Source: Salarchaeum japonicum_A
Lineage (GTDB): Archaea; Halobacteriota; Halobacteria; Halobacteriales; Halobacteriaceae
DNA length: 64,000 bases
Assembly: GCF_049705945.1 (NCBI RefSeq)
Contig: NZ_JBNAMV010000004.1
Coordinates: 1,178,001-1,242,000, forward strand
Direction of reading: 5' to 3'
Shown: piece after piece, positions 35,393-43,113 of the stretch
How positions within the stretch are numbered: position 1 is the stretch's first letter
Layout: each line of letters begins with the position of its first letter
Position numbers and translations under genes: made by a program
Notes under the pieces: generated by a model
Database searches by the model: none
What the model saw: the letters and a program-made list of their open reading frames with translations, nothing else
Told to the model about the DNA's origin: nothing

Positions 35393-35860
35393 CTATTCGT
35401 CCTCGCCCTGCTCCTGCATGCCCTGCATCTGCTGCTGCATCATCTGCTGCTGGGCCTGCTGGGCCTGCTGTTCGAGCTGCTGGCTCTCGGACTCGAGCTC
35501 CGCGATCTCCTCCTGCACGTCGTCGATGCGGTCGTCCACAGTCTCCTTCTTCGATTCGAGGGTGTCGACCGCCTCGTCTTCCTCCTGCTCGGCCGCGTAC
35601 CCGCCGCCGAGACCGACGACGACCTCGTCGATATCCTGGACTTCGGCGCGAACGTACGCGTCGCCGCCGAGCGGCACCTGCACCGTCGACTCCGTTTCGA
35701 GCAGGTCGAGCGCCTCGATGGCCTCGTCAATCTCCGTCTTCTCCGCTTCGAGGGCCTCGACGTCCGCTCGAAGCTCCTCGATTTCCTCCTCGATAGCTTC
35801 GATTTCCTGTGAGAGCGCCTGAAGCTGCTGTCGACCGCCACCGCCGCCTCCAAGACTCAT
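35393..35860 (-). CDS. pfdA: Prefoldin alpha subunit
   Basis: This 155-residue protein has two long coiled-coil helices (about 12-55 and 100-140) flanking a beta hairpin (VQVPLGGDAYVRAEVQDIDEVVVGLGGG), the alpha-prefoldin design. It ends in a Gln/Met-rich tail. With the beta subunit, encoded elsewhere, it forms the hexameric chaperone that holds unfolded proteins. A TATA-like AAGATACTT lies about 33 nt before the ATG, immediately beside the hairpin element at 35901. In many haloarchaea rplX precedes pfdA; here the element occupies that place. Confidence 0.93.
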   Translation of the reverse strand: MSLGGGGGGRQQLQALSQEIEAIEEEIEELRADVEALEAEKTEIDEAIEALDLLETESTVQVPLGGDAYVRAEVQDIDEVVVGLGGGYAAEQEEDEAVDTLESKKETVDDRIDDVQEEIAELESESQQLEQQAQQAQQQMMQQQMQGMQEQGEDE

Positions 35861-35968
35861 GATACCAATAGAGCGGGCCGCAAGCGGGAAGTATCTTTCC
35901 AAGCCCTCACACGCCTCCGGCGTGTTCGCCCTTGGAGATTCCGCCAGGCAACTGCTTCTGAGCAGTTG

Positions 35969-36007
35969 GACGCAGTCGCACCCGCTACGCGGGTGCGTAC
36001 CGCATCA
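35969..36007 (+). repeat. 39-bp inverted repeat, left arm
   Basis: This arm is the exact reverse complement of 36190-36228. It contains its own hairpin GCACCCGC-TAC-GCGGGTGC. Confidence 0.9.
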
Positions 36008-36026
36008 TAGCAAGACAATCCGACAC

Positions 36027-36228
36027 TCAAGCGGCCGGAAACGACGCCCCGAACGCCCGCTGGTAGACCAGGAACGTACTTGAAACGATCTTCCAGATGA
36101 GAAGAACAACCTCCGCGCCGGCGGACTGGAGAGTGTTTTCGACGTACTCGATACCGAGTAACCAACGGGCGGTGTGGACCGAGTCGGTGTGATGCGGTAC
36201 GCACCCGCGTAGCGGGTGCGACTGCGTC
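36027..36228 (-). pseudogene. Open frame inside the hairpin element, possible gene remnant
   Basis: On the minus strand a frame without a start codon runs to a TGA at 36027-36029. Its last 46 residues look protein-like, with a hydrophobic stretch AEVVLLIWKIVSSTFLVYQR then AFGASFP. The YQR and FP motifs faintly recall the small membrane protein YidD, and a frameshift would be needed to continue into CR and SCY motifs. This is weak resemblance by eye only. It may equally be chance. Confidence 0.2.
36190..36228 (-). repeat. 39-bp inverted repeat, right arm
   Basis: This arm is the exact reverse complement of 35969-36007. Confidence 0.9.
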
Positions 36229-36289
36229 TGCCGACGGCAGTGGTGGGAAATGAAAAGGGGTCAGCCCGCCTCCGGCGGGCTGAGGGCTT

Positions 36290-36952
36290 TCAGATGTAGC
36301 CGAGCGCGTCCTCGATGCGGCCGAGTTCGGGGCCGGTGGTGTCCTCGCCGACGATGTAGCCGTTCGAGTTCGCGATTAGCCCGGAGCCGACGAGCGGCGC
36401 GCCGTAGTTGATGGTGCCGATGTCCGCGGGGACGCCGAGCGCGTCCTCCACCGCGTCCAACTCCGCGTCCGTCGATTTCGGATGGCAGAGCACGCCGCGG
36501 TCGTTCGCGACGCCCGCGGTGCCGACCGTGTCGACGCCGCCGAGCGTCCCGCGCTCCACCGACACGTCGAGCGTGTCCGCGACGATATCGAGCGCGCGGT
36601 CCGAGAGGTCCGGATGGACGTACGCGCCCTCGTCGTTCGCGAGCACGACGTTCCCCGCAGCGTTTACGCGCCCCGGAAGCACGTCCACCGCGAGGTCGGT
36701 CTCCGCCTCAAGTCGCTCGCGCTCGCGCTCCCGAGCACGACCGCTCACCACGAGCCCGCTGCTGTTCCCGGCGACCAACGACCCGACGGTCGAAGACCCG
36801 CCGACGGTCGTCCGAACCACCGATACATCCAACTCGTCTTCGAGCGATGTGGCTACGTCATCCTCGACGTCAGGCCGCACCACTACACAATCATCGGTCG
36901 CCCGCGCGAACACACCGACGTACGGGGACCCCGCGAACGACGTGCGAAACAC
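36290..36952 (-). CDS. eif6: Translation initiation factor 6
   Basis: This 220-residue protein binds the large ribosomal subunit and prevents premature joining of subunits. The fivefold pseudo-symmetric repeats are visible as recurring LVAGNSSGLVVS, VLANDEGAYVHP, GVANDRGVLCHP and LIANSNGYIVG. The start is a GTG at 36952, 3 nt after the L31e stop. It ends LGYI, and the stop is immediately followed by the hairpin element. The upstream order rpl39e-rpl31e-eif6 is the conserved archaeal operon. Confidence 0.96.
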   Translation of the reverse strand: MFRTSFAGSPYVGVFARATDDCVVVRPDVEDDVATSLEDELDVSVVRTTVGGSSTVGSLVAGNSSGLVVSGRARERERERLEAETDLAVDVLPGRVNAAGNVVLANDEGAYVHPDLSDRALDIVADTLDVSVERGTLGGVDTVGTAGVANDRGVLCHPKSTDAELDAVEDALGVPADIGTINYGAPLVGSGLIANSNGYIVGEDTTGPELGRIEDALGYI

Positions 36953-36955
36953 GAC

Positions 36956-37237
36956 TTACTCGTCCGCGTACTCCGCTTCCACGACGGGTTCGCCCTCCTC
37001 CTCGAAGCGAGCAGCGCGAACACGAACCTTACTCGGCGGCTTCTTCTGGCCGCGCGCCCACGCAACCTCGTTGATGGAGGGGTCGAGACGCACCGCGTCC
37101 TCGTCCACACTGAAGTGCTTCGCGAGGTGCTCGCGGATGAGCGTCATCGCCTTCCCCGCGCGCTCGTGTTTCGGCTCCGCGAGCACGTCACGGAGGGGAA
37201 CGGTCACGATCCGCTCCTCGAAATCACTCGCGCTCAT
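36956..37237 (-). CDS. rpl31e: Ribosomal protein L31e
   Basis: This 93-residue large-subunit protein starts MSASDFEERIVTVPLRDV and contains the LDPSINEVAWARGQKKPPSK segment typical of archaeal L31e, followed by an acidic tail. Its ATG shares one base with the stop of rpl39e, indicating coupled translation. It lies near the peptide exit tunnel in archaeal ribosomes, which fits its gene neighbourhood with SRP components. Confidence 0.96.
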   Translation of the reverse strand: MSASDFEERIVTVPLRDVLAEPKHERAGKAMTLIREHLAKHFSVDEDAVRLDPSINEVAWARGQKKPPSKVRVRAARFEEEGEPVVEAEYADE

Positions 37238-37389
37238 TATTCGTCAGTGTCGCTACGCCGCCAATTTCGGCGCTTCGGGTTTCGCTGCACGTCACGGTCC
37301 GTCTTCATGATGACCCACGCCGGAACCCGGCTGTTCTGGCGCTCCAGCTTCGCCAGCCGCTTCTTCTTGGACTTCGACTTCTTACCCAT
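37237..37389 (-). CDS. rpl39e: Ribosomal protein L39e
   Basis: This 50-residue basic exit-tunnel protein reads MGKKSKSKKKRLAKLERQNS then RVPAWVIMKTDRDVQRNPKR, essentially the family consensus. It is the first gene of rpl39e-rpl31e-eif6. The frame is open upstream to 37578, but the start at 37389 is fixed by the family length and a TATA box (TTTATGC) 28 nt before it. Confidence 0.97.
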   Translation of the reverse strand: MGKKSKSKKKRLAKLERQNSRVPAWVIMKTDRDVQRNPKRRNWRRSDTDE

Positions 37390-37413
37390 AGTGCCCGACG
37401 CTACATCTGCCGA

Positions 37414-37420
37414 GCATAAA
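37414..37420 (-). promoter_or_regulatory. TATA box of the rpl39e operon
   Basis: The minus-strand TTTATGC is centred 28 nt before the rpl39e ATG. Confidence 0.6.
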
Positions 37421-37448
37421 GAATTGTCCTTTCCCACCCACCTTTTTG

Positions 37449-37475
37449 GAGACGAGGCGCTCTGCGCCTCGTCTC
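37449..37475. repeat. Perfect 12-bp-stem hairpin upstream of rpl39e
   Basis: GAGACGAGGCGC-TCT-GCGCCTCGTCTC is a perfect stem with a 3-nt loop. It lies about 60 nt upstream of the rpl39e start, beyond its TATA box. Its pyrimidine triloop resembles the TCC loops of two hairpins in the 35901-36289 element, hinting at a common origin. It might also end read-through from ligA. Confidence 0.6.
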
Positions 37476-37751
37476 GATAAACCTGTTCCCGCGAACGAAC
37501 GACGGTGAGTGAGCGGGAGCCAGTCCGAGCATCGCTCTGACGCTGGAGGAAAAAGCCGCCACCGCACCGTGCCCGCACCGCGACCGCACCGTGGACGCTA
37601 TCTCTTCCCCATCAGCGTAGATTGAAGTAGGATGTCGGGGCCAGCGGGTGGCGTGCTCTGAGAGGAGCGCGGGACGGGAGCCCGAAACCCCGGCGACGCG
37701 CCCGCCCGTGAACGAGGACGCGTCGCCGTGAACGCCCCTGTCCCACGGAGT
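37476..37751. other. Intergenic region after ligA with repeats and a foldable GC-rich segment
   Basis: No protein gene is apparent in this 276-nt stretch. It contains three CGCACCG units starting at 37563, 37574 and 37585 (period 11). From about 37634 to 37740 comes a segment able to form two stems: GTCGGGG (37634-37640) with CCCCGGC (37688-37694), and CGACGCG with CGCGTCG around a TGAACGA loop. It may be an untranslated end of ligA or a structured RNA. Confidence 0.35.
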
Positions 37752-39905
37752 TCACACGTCGACGCCGCGGTCGGCGAGCAACTCGAAGAACTCCTCCGGC
37801 GTGCGTTCCGGTACGTCCTCCTCGTCCGCGTCCTCGCGCTTCGTCGCTCCAGGGTTCTCGCCGACGACGAGGTAGTCCGTGTTCGAGGAGACGCTTCCGG
37901 TCACGTTCCCGCCGTGTGACTCGACGAGCGTTTCGAGTTCGTCCCGCGTCCAGTCCGCGACCGACCCCGTGAACACGATTGTGAGACCGTCGAGCTCGCT
38001 CCCGGTCTCTTCGGCTTCGACGTGCGGTGTGACGCCGCGTTCGCGCAGGCGCTCGATGACCTCGCGGTTCCGCTCGTTCTCGAAGAACTCGCGAATCTCG
38101 CCCGCGACCGTCTCACCGACGCCGTCCACCTCGCGGAGGTCGTTCTCGCTCGCGTCCAGCACCGCGTCCAGTCCGCCGAAGTGTCGCGCGAGGTCGCGCG
38201 CGACCGTCGGCCCGACCTCCGGGATGCCGATGGCGGCGAGGAACTCGGCGAGCGACGGGTTCGTCGACGCCTCCAGTTCCTCGACGAGGTTCGTCGCACT
38301 CATCTCTCCCCAGCCGTCCAGTTCCGCGATGTCGGCGGCGGTGAGGTCGTAGAGGTCGGCGACGCTGTGCTCCACGAGCCCCGCTTCGACGAACTGTTCC
38401 GCGGCTTCCGAGCCCAGTCCCTCGATATCGAGGCCGTCGTCGCTCGCGAAGTACTCGACGGACCGCTTCAACTGCGCGGGACACGCCAGTCCGCCGGTGC
38501 AGTAGTGGAGCGGGCCGCGGCGCTCGGTCTCGCTCCCGCAGACCGGGCACTCCTCGGGGAACTCGAAGTGGCCGTCCGAGCGTTTCTCCACGACCTCGTC
38601 AACGTACGGGATGACTTCGCCCGCGCGCTCCACTCGGACTTCATCGCCGACGTTCACGTCCATCTCCTCGATTTCGTCCTGATTGTGGAGGCTCGCGCGC
38701 GACACCGTTACCCCCGCCACGTCCACGGGTTCGAGCAACGCCACGGGCGTCAGTCGCCCCGTCCGCCCCACTTGGACGACGATGTCCGTAATTTGCGTCG
38801 TCTCGGAGCGCGCGGGGAACTTGTACGCGTACGCCCACCGGTAGTGCCGGCTCGTCGTCCCGAGGTCGGCGCACTGCGCGCGCGAGTTCACCTTGTAGAC
38901 GACGCCGTCTATCTCGTAGTTCAAGTCCTCGCGCGCGTCCTGCAGTTCGTTCCGGTACGCGATGGCGTCCTCGATGTCGTCGACGAGCCGCGTGCGGCCG
39001 TTCACCTTCAAGCCCCAGTCGGGGAATTGTTCGTGTTCGCTCCAGTGCGTTCCGAGCCCCTCAGCGCCGAGCGCACCCCGGGACGCCGTCGCGCCCGCCA
39101 CGTCGCCTTCGCTCTCGCCAGCGGCGAGGATGTCGTAGAAGAAGCAGTCGAGCGGGCGTTCCGCCGTCACGGACGGGTCGAGTTGGCGGAGCGTGCCCGC
39201 GGCGGCGTTCCGCGGGTTCGCGAACGGCTCCTCTCCGGCCTGCACGCGCTCCCGGTTGTGTTTCTGGAACGCCTCGCGCGGCATGTACACCTCGCCGCGG
39301 ACGGCGAGAAAGTCCGGGTAGTCGCCGCGCAATCGGGCGGGCACGCTCTCGATGGTGCGGACGTTCTCAGTTACGTCCTCGCCGGTCTCGCCGTCGCCGC
39401 GGGTCGCGGCGCGAACGTACCGGCCGTTCTCGTAGACGATTTCGATGGAGAGCCCGTCGAATTTCGGCTCGCAGACGTAGTCCACGTCGCCGTCGACGTT
39501 CCGGCGGACGCGCGCGTCGAAGTCCCGCACGTCGGCTTCGTCGCCGCTGGAGTCGATGGACAGCATCGGTGCGACGTGCTCGACAGTCCCGAGTTCGTCG
39601 AGCGGTTCGCCGCCGACACGTCGCGTCGGCGAGTCCTCGGTCTGGAGGTCGAACGCGTCCTCGAGTTCCTGCAGGCGCTCGAACAGTCGGTCGTACGCAT
39701 GGTCCGATATCACGGGGTCGTTCAGCACGTAGTACCGGTAGTCGTGGAACCGCACCGCCTCCCGCAGGTGCGCGACCTGTGATTCGGCTTTCTCCTCGGT
39801 GAGGTCATCGGGGTTCCTGAACTCCGTCTTCGGGTCCGTGATGTAGGGGTTCTCGGAATCGAGGCTCGCGGCTCCCTCCAGGTCCTCGAACGCCGCGTCT
39901 GACAT
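37752..39905 (-). CDS. ligA: NAD-dependent DNA ligase
   Basis: This 717-residue enzyme seals nicks using NAD+. It has the Ia domain (about 45-110, with the HDYRYYVLNDPVISDHAYD motif), the adenylated Lys148 in EPKFDG, an OB fold and a four-cysteine zinc finger (CPVCGSE ... CTGGLACPAQ, about 445-470). HhH repeats and a C-terminal BRCT domain (about 640-717) follow. This is the bacterial type of ligase; haloarchaea are known to carry it in addition to the ATP-dependent archaeal enzyme, probably by ancient transfer. A TATA box lies 27 nt before the ATG. Confidence 0.97.
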   Translation of the reverse strand: MSDAAFEDLEGAASLDSENPYITDPKTEFRNPDDLTEEKAESQVAHLREAVRFHDYRYYVLNDPVISDHAYDRLFERLQELEDAFDLQTEDSPTRRVGGEPLDELGTVEHVAPMLSIDSSGDEADVRDFDARVRRNVDGDVDYVCEPKFDGLSIEIVYENGRYVRAATRGDGETGEDVTENVRTIESVPARLRGDYPDFLAVRGEVYMPREAFQKHNRERVQAGEEPFANPRNAAAGTLRQLDPSVTAERPLDCFFYDILAAGESEGDVAGATASRGALGAEGLGTHWSEHEQFPDWGLKVNGRTRLVDDIEDAIAYRNELQDAREDLNYEIDGVVYKVNSRAQCADLGTTSRHYRWAYAYKFPARSETTQITDIVVQVGRTGRLTPVALLEPVDVAGVTVSRASLHNQDEIEEMDVNVGDEVRVERAGEVIPYVDEVVEKRSDGHFEFPEECPVCGSETERRGPLHYCTGGLACPAQLKRSVEYFASDDGLDIEGLGSEAAEQFVEAGLVEHSVADLYDLTAADIAELDGWGEMSATNLVEELEASTNPSLAEFLAAIGIPEVGPTVARDLARHFGGLDAVLDASENDLREVDGVGETVAGEIREFFENERNREVIERLRERGVTPHVEAEETGSELDGLTIVFTGSVADWTRDELETLVESHGGNVTGSVSSNTDYLVVGENPGATKREDADEEDVPERTPEEFFELLADRGVDV

Positions 39906-39928
39906 GGCTCGAGGTACGACTGGGGGCG

Positions 39929-39935
39929 AAGTAAA
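39929..39935 (-). promoter_or_regulatory. TATA box of ligA
   Basis: The minus-strand TTTACTT is centred 27 nt before the ATG at 39905. Confidence 0.55.
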
Positions 39936-39981
39936 GCACGGGGCCGCCGCGCGCCGGCACTAGTTGCACGGACCCACGACG

Positions 39982-39988
39982 CTTAACC
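39982..39988 (+). promoter_or_regulatory. TATA box of the class V aminotransferase gene
   Basis: CTTAACC is centred 26 nt before the ATG at 40011. Confidence 0.5.
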
Positions 39989-40010
39989 CGCGTCCGTCCA
40001 ATTCACGGGT

Positions 40011-41183
40011 ATGCGAGAGGACTTCCTCCTCCTGAACCCGGGTCCCGTGCCGCTATCGGACGACGTCCGCATGGCGATGTCGGAGCCGATGGTGTCGCAT
40101 CGCTCCAGCGAGTTCGAGGCCGTCTATGAGCGCGCGCAGGACGGACTCGACTACGTGTTCGAGCGCTCCACGCTGGACGAGGCCGAAACCTCCAGCGGGG
40201 GGACGAGCCTCGTCCTGAACGGCACGGCGACGATGGGAATGGAGGCGGCGGTCGCGAACCTCGCCGGTGACGGCGAGGAGGTCGTCGCGGTCGTGAACGG
40301 GAAGTTCGGCCGTCGGTTCGCGCGAATCTCGGACCGGCACGCGGACGTGACGCGCGTCGAGTTCGACTGGGGGAGCCCGGTCGACGTGGACGCGGTGGCG
40401 GACGCGGTTTCGGACGACACTGCGGTGGTGACGATGGTGCACAACGAGACGAGCACGGGCCTCCTCAACCCCGTCGAGACCGTCGGCGAAATCGCGGCTG
40501 ACCACGACGCGCGGTACGTCGTGGACGGCGTCACGTCCATCGGTGGCGACGAGTTCCGGGTCGACGACTGGCACGTGGACATCGCCATCACGGACGGTCA
40601 GAAGGCGCTCGCGGGCCCGCCCGGCGTGAGCGCGCTCTACGTCTCGGAGCGCGCAGAAGCCCACATTGAGGGCGAGGACGCGCCGTTCTACGAGGACCTC
40701 GACTGGCACCTCCGGAAGGCCGACAGCCACCAGACGCCGTTCACGAGCGCCGTCCCGCTCTTCCGTGGGCTGGCGGTCGCCGTGGAGGACATCCACAACG
40801 AGGGCATGAGCGAGCGCATCGCCCGACACCGCCGGCAGTCCGCGGCGTTCCGCGCGGCGTTCGAGGCGATGGGGCTCAGTCTCTTCCCCGACTTGAACGA
40901 ACACTCGACGTACTCGAACACGCTCACCGCCGTCAGCCTCCCAGACGAGGTGTACGGCGAACCCGAGGCGTTCATGAGCGAAATCAGCGAGCGCGGCGTC
41001 TCAATCAGTGGCGGTCAGGCCCACCTCGGCGGGCAGATATTCCGCGTCTCGAACATGGGGAACCTGACGAGCGAGCACGTCCTCCGCGGGATTCGGACCA
41101 TCGGCGAGTCCTTCGACGCGGTCGGCGTTGATGTCGATACCGCGGCAGCGTTGGACGCGGCGCGCGACCACCTCCGCCAGTAG
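40011..41183 (+). CDS. Class V aminotransferase (alanine-glyoxylate / serine-pyruvate type)
   Basis: This 390-residue PLP enzyme has the family N-terminus LLLNPGPVPLSDDVRMAM with SHRSSEF, an LNGTATMGMEAAVANL cofactor segment, VVDGVTSIGGDEFRVDDW with the PLP-contacting Asp, and DGQKALAGPPG containing the Schiff-base lysine. The likely reaction is transamination of alanine, serine or aspartate with glyoxylate or pyruvate. The exact pair of substrates cannot be told by eye. It is monocistronic and convergent, with no gap, to the MFS gene. Confidence 0.9.
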   Translation: MREDFLLLNPGPVPLSDDVRMAMSEPMVSHRSSEFEAVYERAQDGLDYVFERSTLDEAETSSGGTSLVLNGTATMGMEAAVANLAGDGEEVVAVVNGKFGRRFARISDRHADVTRVEFDWGSPVDVDAVADAVSDDTAVVTMVHNETSTGLLNPVETVGEIAADHDARYVVDGVTSIGGDEFRVDDWHVDIAITDGQKALAGPPGVSALYVSERAEAHIEGEDAPFYEDLDWHLRKADSHQTPFTSAVPLFRGLAVAVEDIHNEGMSERIARHRRQSAAFRAAFEAMGLSLFPDLNEHSTYSNTLTAVSLPDEVYGEPEAFMSEISERGVSISGGQAHLGGQIFRVSNMGNLTSEHVLRGIRTIGESFDAVGVDVDTAAALDAARDHLRQ

Positions 41184-42341
41184 TTAGCGGTCGAGTTTGA
41201 GGAGCGCGGGTAGCGCGACGGCGGCGAGCAGGAGTTCCGCGCCGCCCGCCGCGAGAAAGGCTTCTTGATATCCGTACTCGTCGGCGACGTGGCTTCCGCC
41301 GACGATGCCGACGAGGAATCCGAGGCTGCCGGCGGCGTTGAACCCCGCCATCCCGACGCCGCGTTCCGTTTCTCCGGTGAGGTCGGCGACCAGTGCCATC
41401 GTCGCGGGTGCCATCAGCGCGCCGAGCACGCCGACCGCGACCATGCCGACGCGGGCGTAGAGTAGGGTGGGGACGAGGCCGACAGCAGCGACGACGACGC
41501 CGTAGAGCGCGGACCCGCCGGCGATGGGGAGCGTGCGACCGATCCTATCGGAGAGCCGGCCGAACGGGTATTGGAGGAGGGCGAACGGCGCGAAGAACAG
41601 CGCGAGCGTGAGGCCGGTCGCCGCGCCGTCCAGTCCGAACGCGTCCCGGAAGTAGTAGGTGCCGACGAGCGCGAAGAACCCCGCTGTGAACCGGTCGACG
41701 AACCCGAACGTGTAGGGGACGGCGAGTTCGGGGCGGCGGCGGAGCGTGCGGAGCGCGTCGAGCGCGGACGCGGCGCGGTCGGGCGCGCGGTCGGTGACGA
41801 ACAGCGCGAGCACGCCCACAAGCCCGAGGGAGAGCGCGCCCGCCCAGAGCGGGAGGACTGGGTTCACGTCGGTGAGTTGGCCGCCGACGGGCGCGCCGAG
41901 CGCGGTTCCGAGGCCGATGGCGAGACCGGCGGCGCCCATGTTCTTCCCGCGTTCGCTGGAGAGATCGGCGAGCATCGTGATGGCGAGGCTGAACGCGCCG
42001 ACGGTGAGCGCGCCCTGAAGGACGCGGAGCGCGACGAGCGCCGGGAGGGAGAGCGCGCCGGCGGTCGCGGCGAGCGCCGCGTAACAGACCGCGCCGCCGA
42101 CAGCACCCGCGATGATGTACGGGACGCGGCGGCCCGTCCGGTCGCTCACGGCGCCCCAAACGCCGGCGAACGCGACGAACGCCGCGAACTCCGCGCCGAG
42201 GAACCACGTACTCGCATCGATACTCGTGGATGCGCCGAGCGCGTCCACGAGGTCGGGAATTCCCGGATAGAGGAGGACCTGTGCGAACAGGGTCGCGAAG
42301 ACGACGGCGGCGAGCGCTGCGCGTTCACGTCGTTCCGTCAC
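41184..42341 (-). CDS. MFS transporter (convergent with the class V aminotransferase gene)
   Basis: This 385-residue twelve-helix protein shows the MFS loop as GAVSDRTGRRVPYI between helices 2 and 3 and GRLSDRIGRTLPIA in the second half. It is sugar- or drug-efflux-like in general form, but its substrate is unknown. The start is a GTG at 42339-42341. The stop directly abuts the end of the convergent aminotransferase gene. Confidence 0.88.
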   Translation of the reverse strand: MTERRERAALAAVVFATLFAQVLLYPGIPDLVDALGASTSIDASTWFLGAEFAAFVAFAGVWGAVSDRTGRRVPYIIAGAVGGAVCYAALAATAGALSLPALVALRVLQGALTVGAFSLAITMLADLSSERGKNMGAAGLAIGLGTALGAPVGGQLTDVNPVLPLWAGALSLGLVGVLALFVTDRAPDRAASALDALRTLRRRPELAVPYTFGFVDRFTAGFFALVGTYYFRDAFGLDGAATGLTLALFFAPFALLQYPFGRLSDRIGRTLPIAGGSALYGVVVAAVGLVPTLLYARVGMVAVGVLGALMAPATMALVADLTGETERGVGMAGFNAAGSLGFLVGIVGGSHVADEYGYQEAFLAAGGAELLLAAVALPALLKLDR

Positions 42342-42380
42342 ACGCCGAAGTCAAGGAGGCAAGTCGTATAGCCGATGCGG

Positions 42381-42929
42381 TTACTCGCGGACGCGGTGGA
42401 GGACCGAGCTCTCCTGTGCGTACGTCTGGTAGACAGCGCACGCGATGATGAGGCAGAACGTGAAGATAGCCCAGTAGGCGGGCGAGACGTAGTTGAGGAA
42501 GGGAACGCCGACTTCGGTGGCGAGCACGAGCAGGATGCCGAGCACGCTCAGGCCCGCGTAGAACTCGCTCCACGACAGCCCGTACTTCGGGACGACTTCG
42601 AGATAGATGCTGACGTCCTTCGCGTGGTCGGAGAGCGTGACGGTCTTCTCGTTCTCGTCGTACTCGATGATGTCCAGCTCCGCGAGTTTCGGGAGGTGGG
42701 TCTGCTGGAGGGTGACGTAGACGGACTGACGGACGTTCCGCGGCGGCGGAGACTCGCCGCTCTCCTGTTCGGCGATGTACTCGGAGAGTTCGCGCGCGGT
42801 CGTCTCGCCATCGCGGTCCCGGAGGTACTCGATGACGTGGCGCCGGCGGTCGTTCCGGAGGACGTCGTGGATGTCGGCCTTATCGAGACTGCTCGATCGT
42901 GGCTGTGAGAGCAGCGTCCGTCCCCTCAT
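42381..42929 (-). CDS. DUF7344-type winged-helix protein with C-terminal membrane segments
   Basis: This 182-residue protein has a haloarchaeal HTH domain (about 15-105) of the pattern DVLRNDRRRHVIEYLRDRDG, then RQSVYVTLQQTHLPKLAELD and IIEYDENEKTVTL, which I recall as DUF7344. Two hydrophobic segments (about 124-142 and 149-170) anchor it. The start at 42929 is chosen because TTCAATATGT lies at leaderless distance; another ATG at 42938 is too close. It is transcribed divergently from the large surface-protein gene, with 184 nt between them, so it is a candidate regulator of that operon. Confidence 0.82.
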   Translation of the reverse strand: MRGRTLLSQPRSSSLDKADIHDVLRNDRRRHVIEYLRDRDGETTARELSEYIAEQESGESPPPRNVRQSVYVTLQQTHLPKLAELDIIEYDENEKTVTLSDHAKDVSIYLEVVPKYGLSWSEFYAGLSVLGILLVLATEVGVPFLNYVSPAYWAIFTFCLIIACAVYQTYAQESSVLHRVRE

Positions 42930-42950
42930 TACGCACATCTTTGGTTCACG

Positions 42951-42960
42951 ACATATTGAA
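42951..42960 (-). promoter_or_regulatory. TATA box of the DUF7344-type gene
   Basis: The minus-strand TTCAATATGT is centred 26 nt before the ATG at 42929. Confidence 0.55.
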
Positions 42961-43056
42961 CGTGTTGTATTCTTCGCCGTCATCTCTCGCCACATACTTA
43001 CTTTCTGTCCAACGGATGATTTGTCCTATATGCCTGCTTTGGCCGCTGAAACGACT

Positions 43057-43075
43057 AGTTAAAACTCTATAACTT
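43057..43075 (+). promoter_or_regulatory. AT-rich promoter region of the surface-protein operon
   Basis: GTTAAAACTCTATAACTTC lies 39-57 nt before the ATG at 43114. Either AT-rich block could be a TATA box, giving a short 5' leader. An imperfect palindrome CCTAAGTAAGG follows. The exact element is uncertain. Confidence 0.35.
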
Positions 43076-43113
43076 CATCCTAAGTAAGGTGTCGTAGTGT
43101 CGATGCCCGATGA

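Larger units (their letters stand above)
35901..36289. mobile_element. 389-bp non-autonomous hairpin element (MITE/PATE-like)
   Basis: The segment is bounded by AAGCCCTCA (35901-35909) and its inverted copy TGAGGGCTT (36281-36289). Inside lie a perfect 39-bp inverted repeat (35969-36007 and 36190-36228, 182 bp apart) and hairpins at 35909-35925, 35949-35968, within each 39-bp arm, at 36228-36240 and at 36262-36282. No transposase is encoded. Dense palindromes without a gene are reminiscent of IS200/IS605-related palindrome-associated elements of haloarchaea, but I have no alignment to prove this. It directly abuts the eif6 stop, and its end hairpin followed by CCCCTTTT may terminate the ribosomal-protein transcript. 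Confidence 0.55.

Noticed and set aside
35860..36289. A hidden rplX gene between eif6 and pfdA
   Set aside because: I read the minus-strand frames and found none of the expected L18a/LX motifs; the space is filled by hairpins.
37622..37745. Possible SRP 7S RNA or RNase P RNA near the SRP/ribosomal genes
   Set aside because: The conserved GGAAGGGAGCAGC-type SRP core and the RNase P core motifs are not visible. Only a generic structured RNA remains possible.
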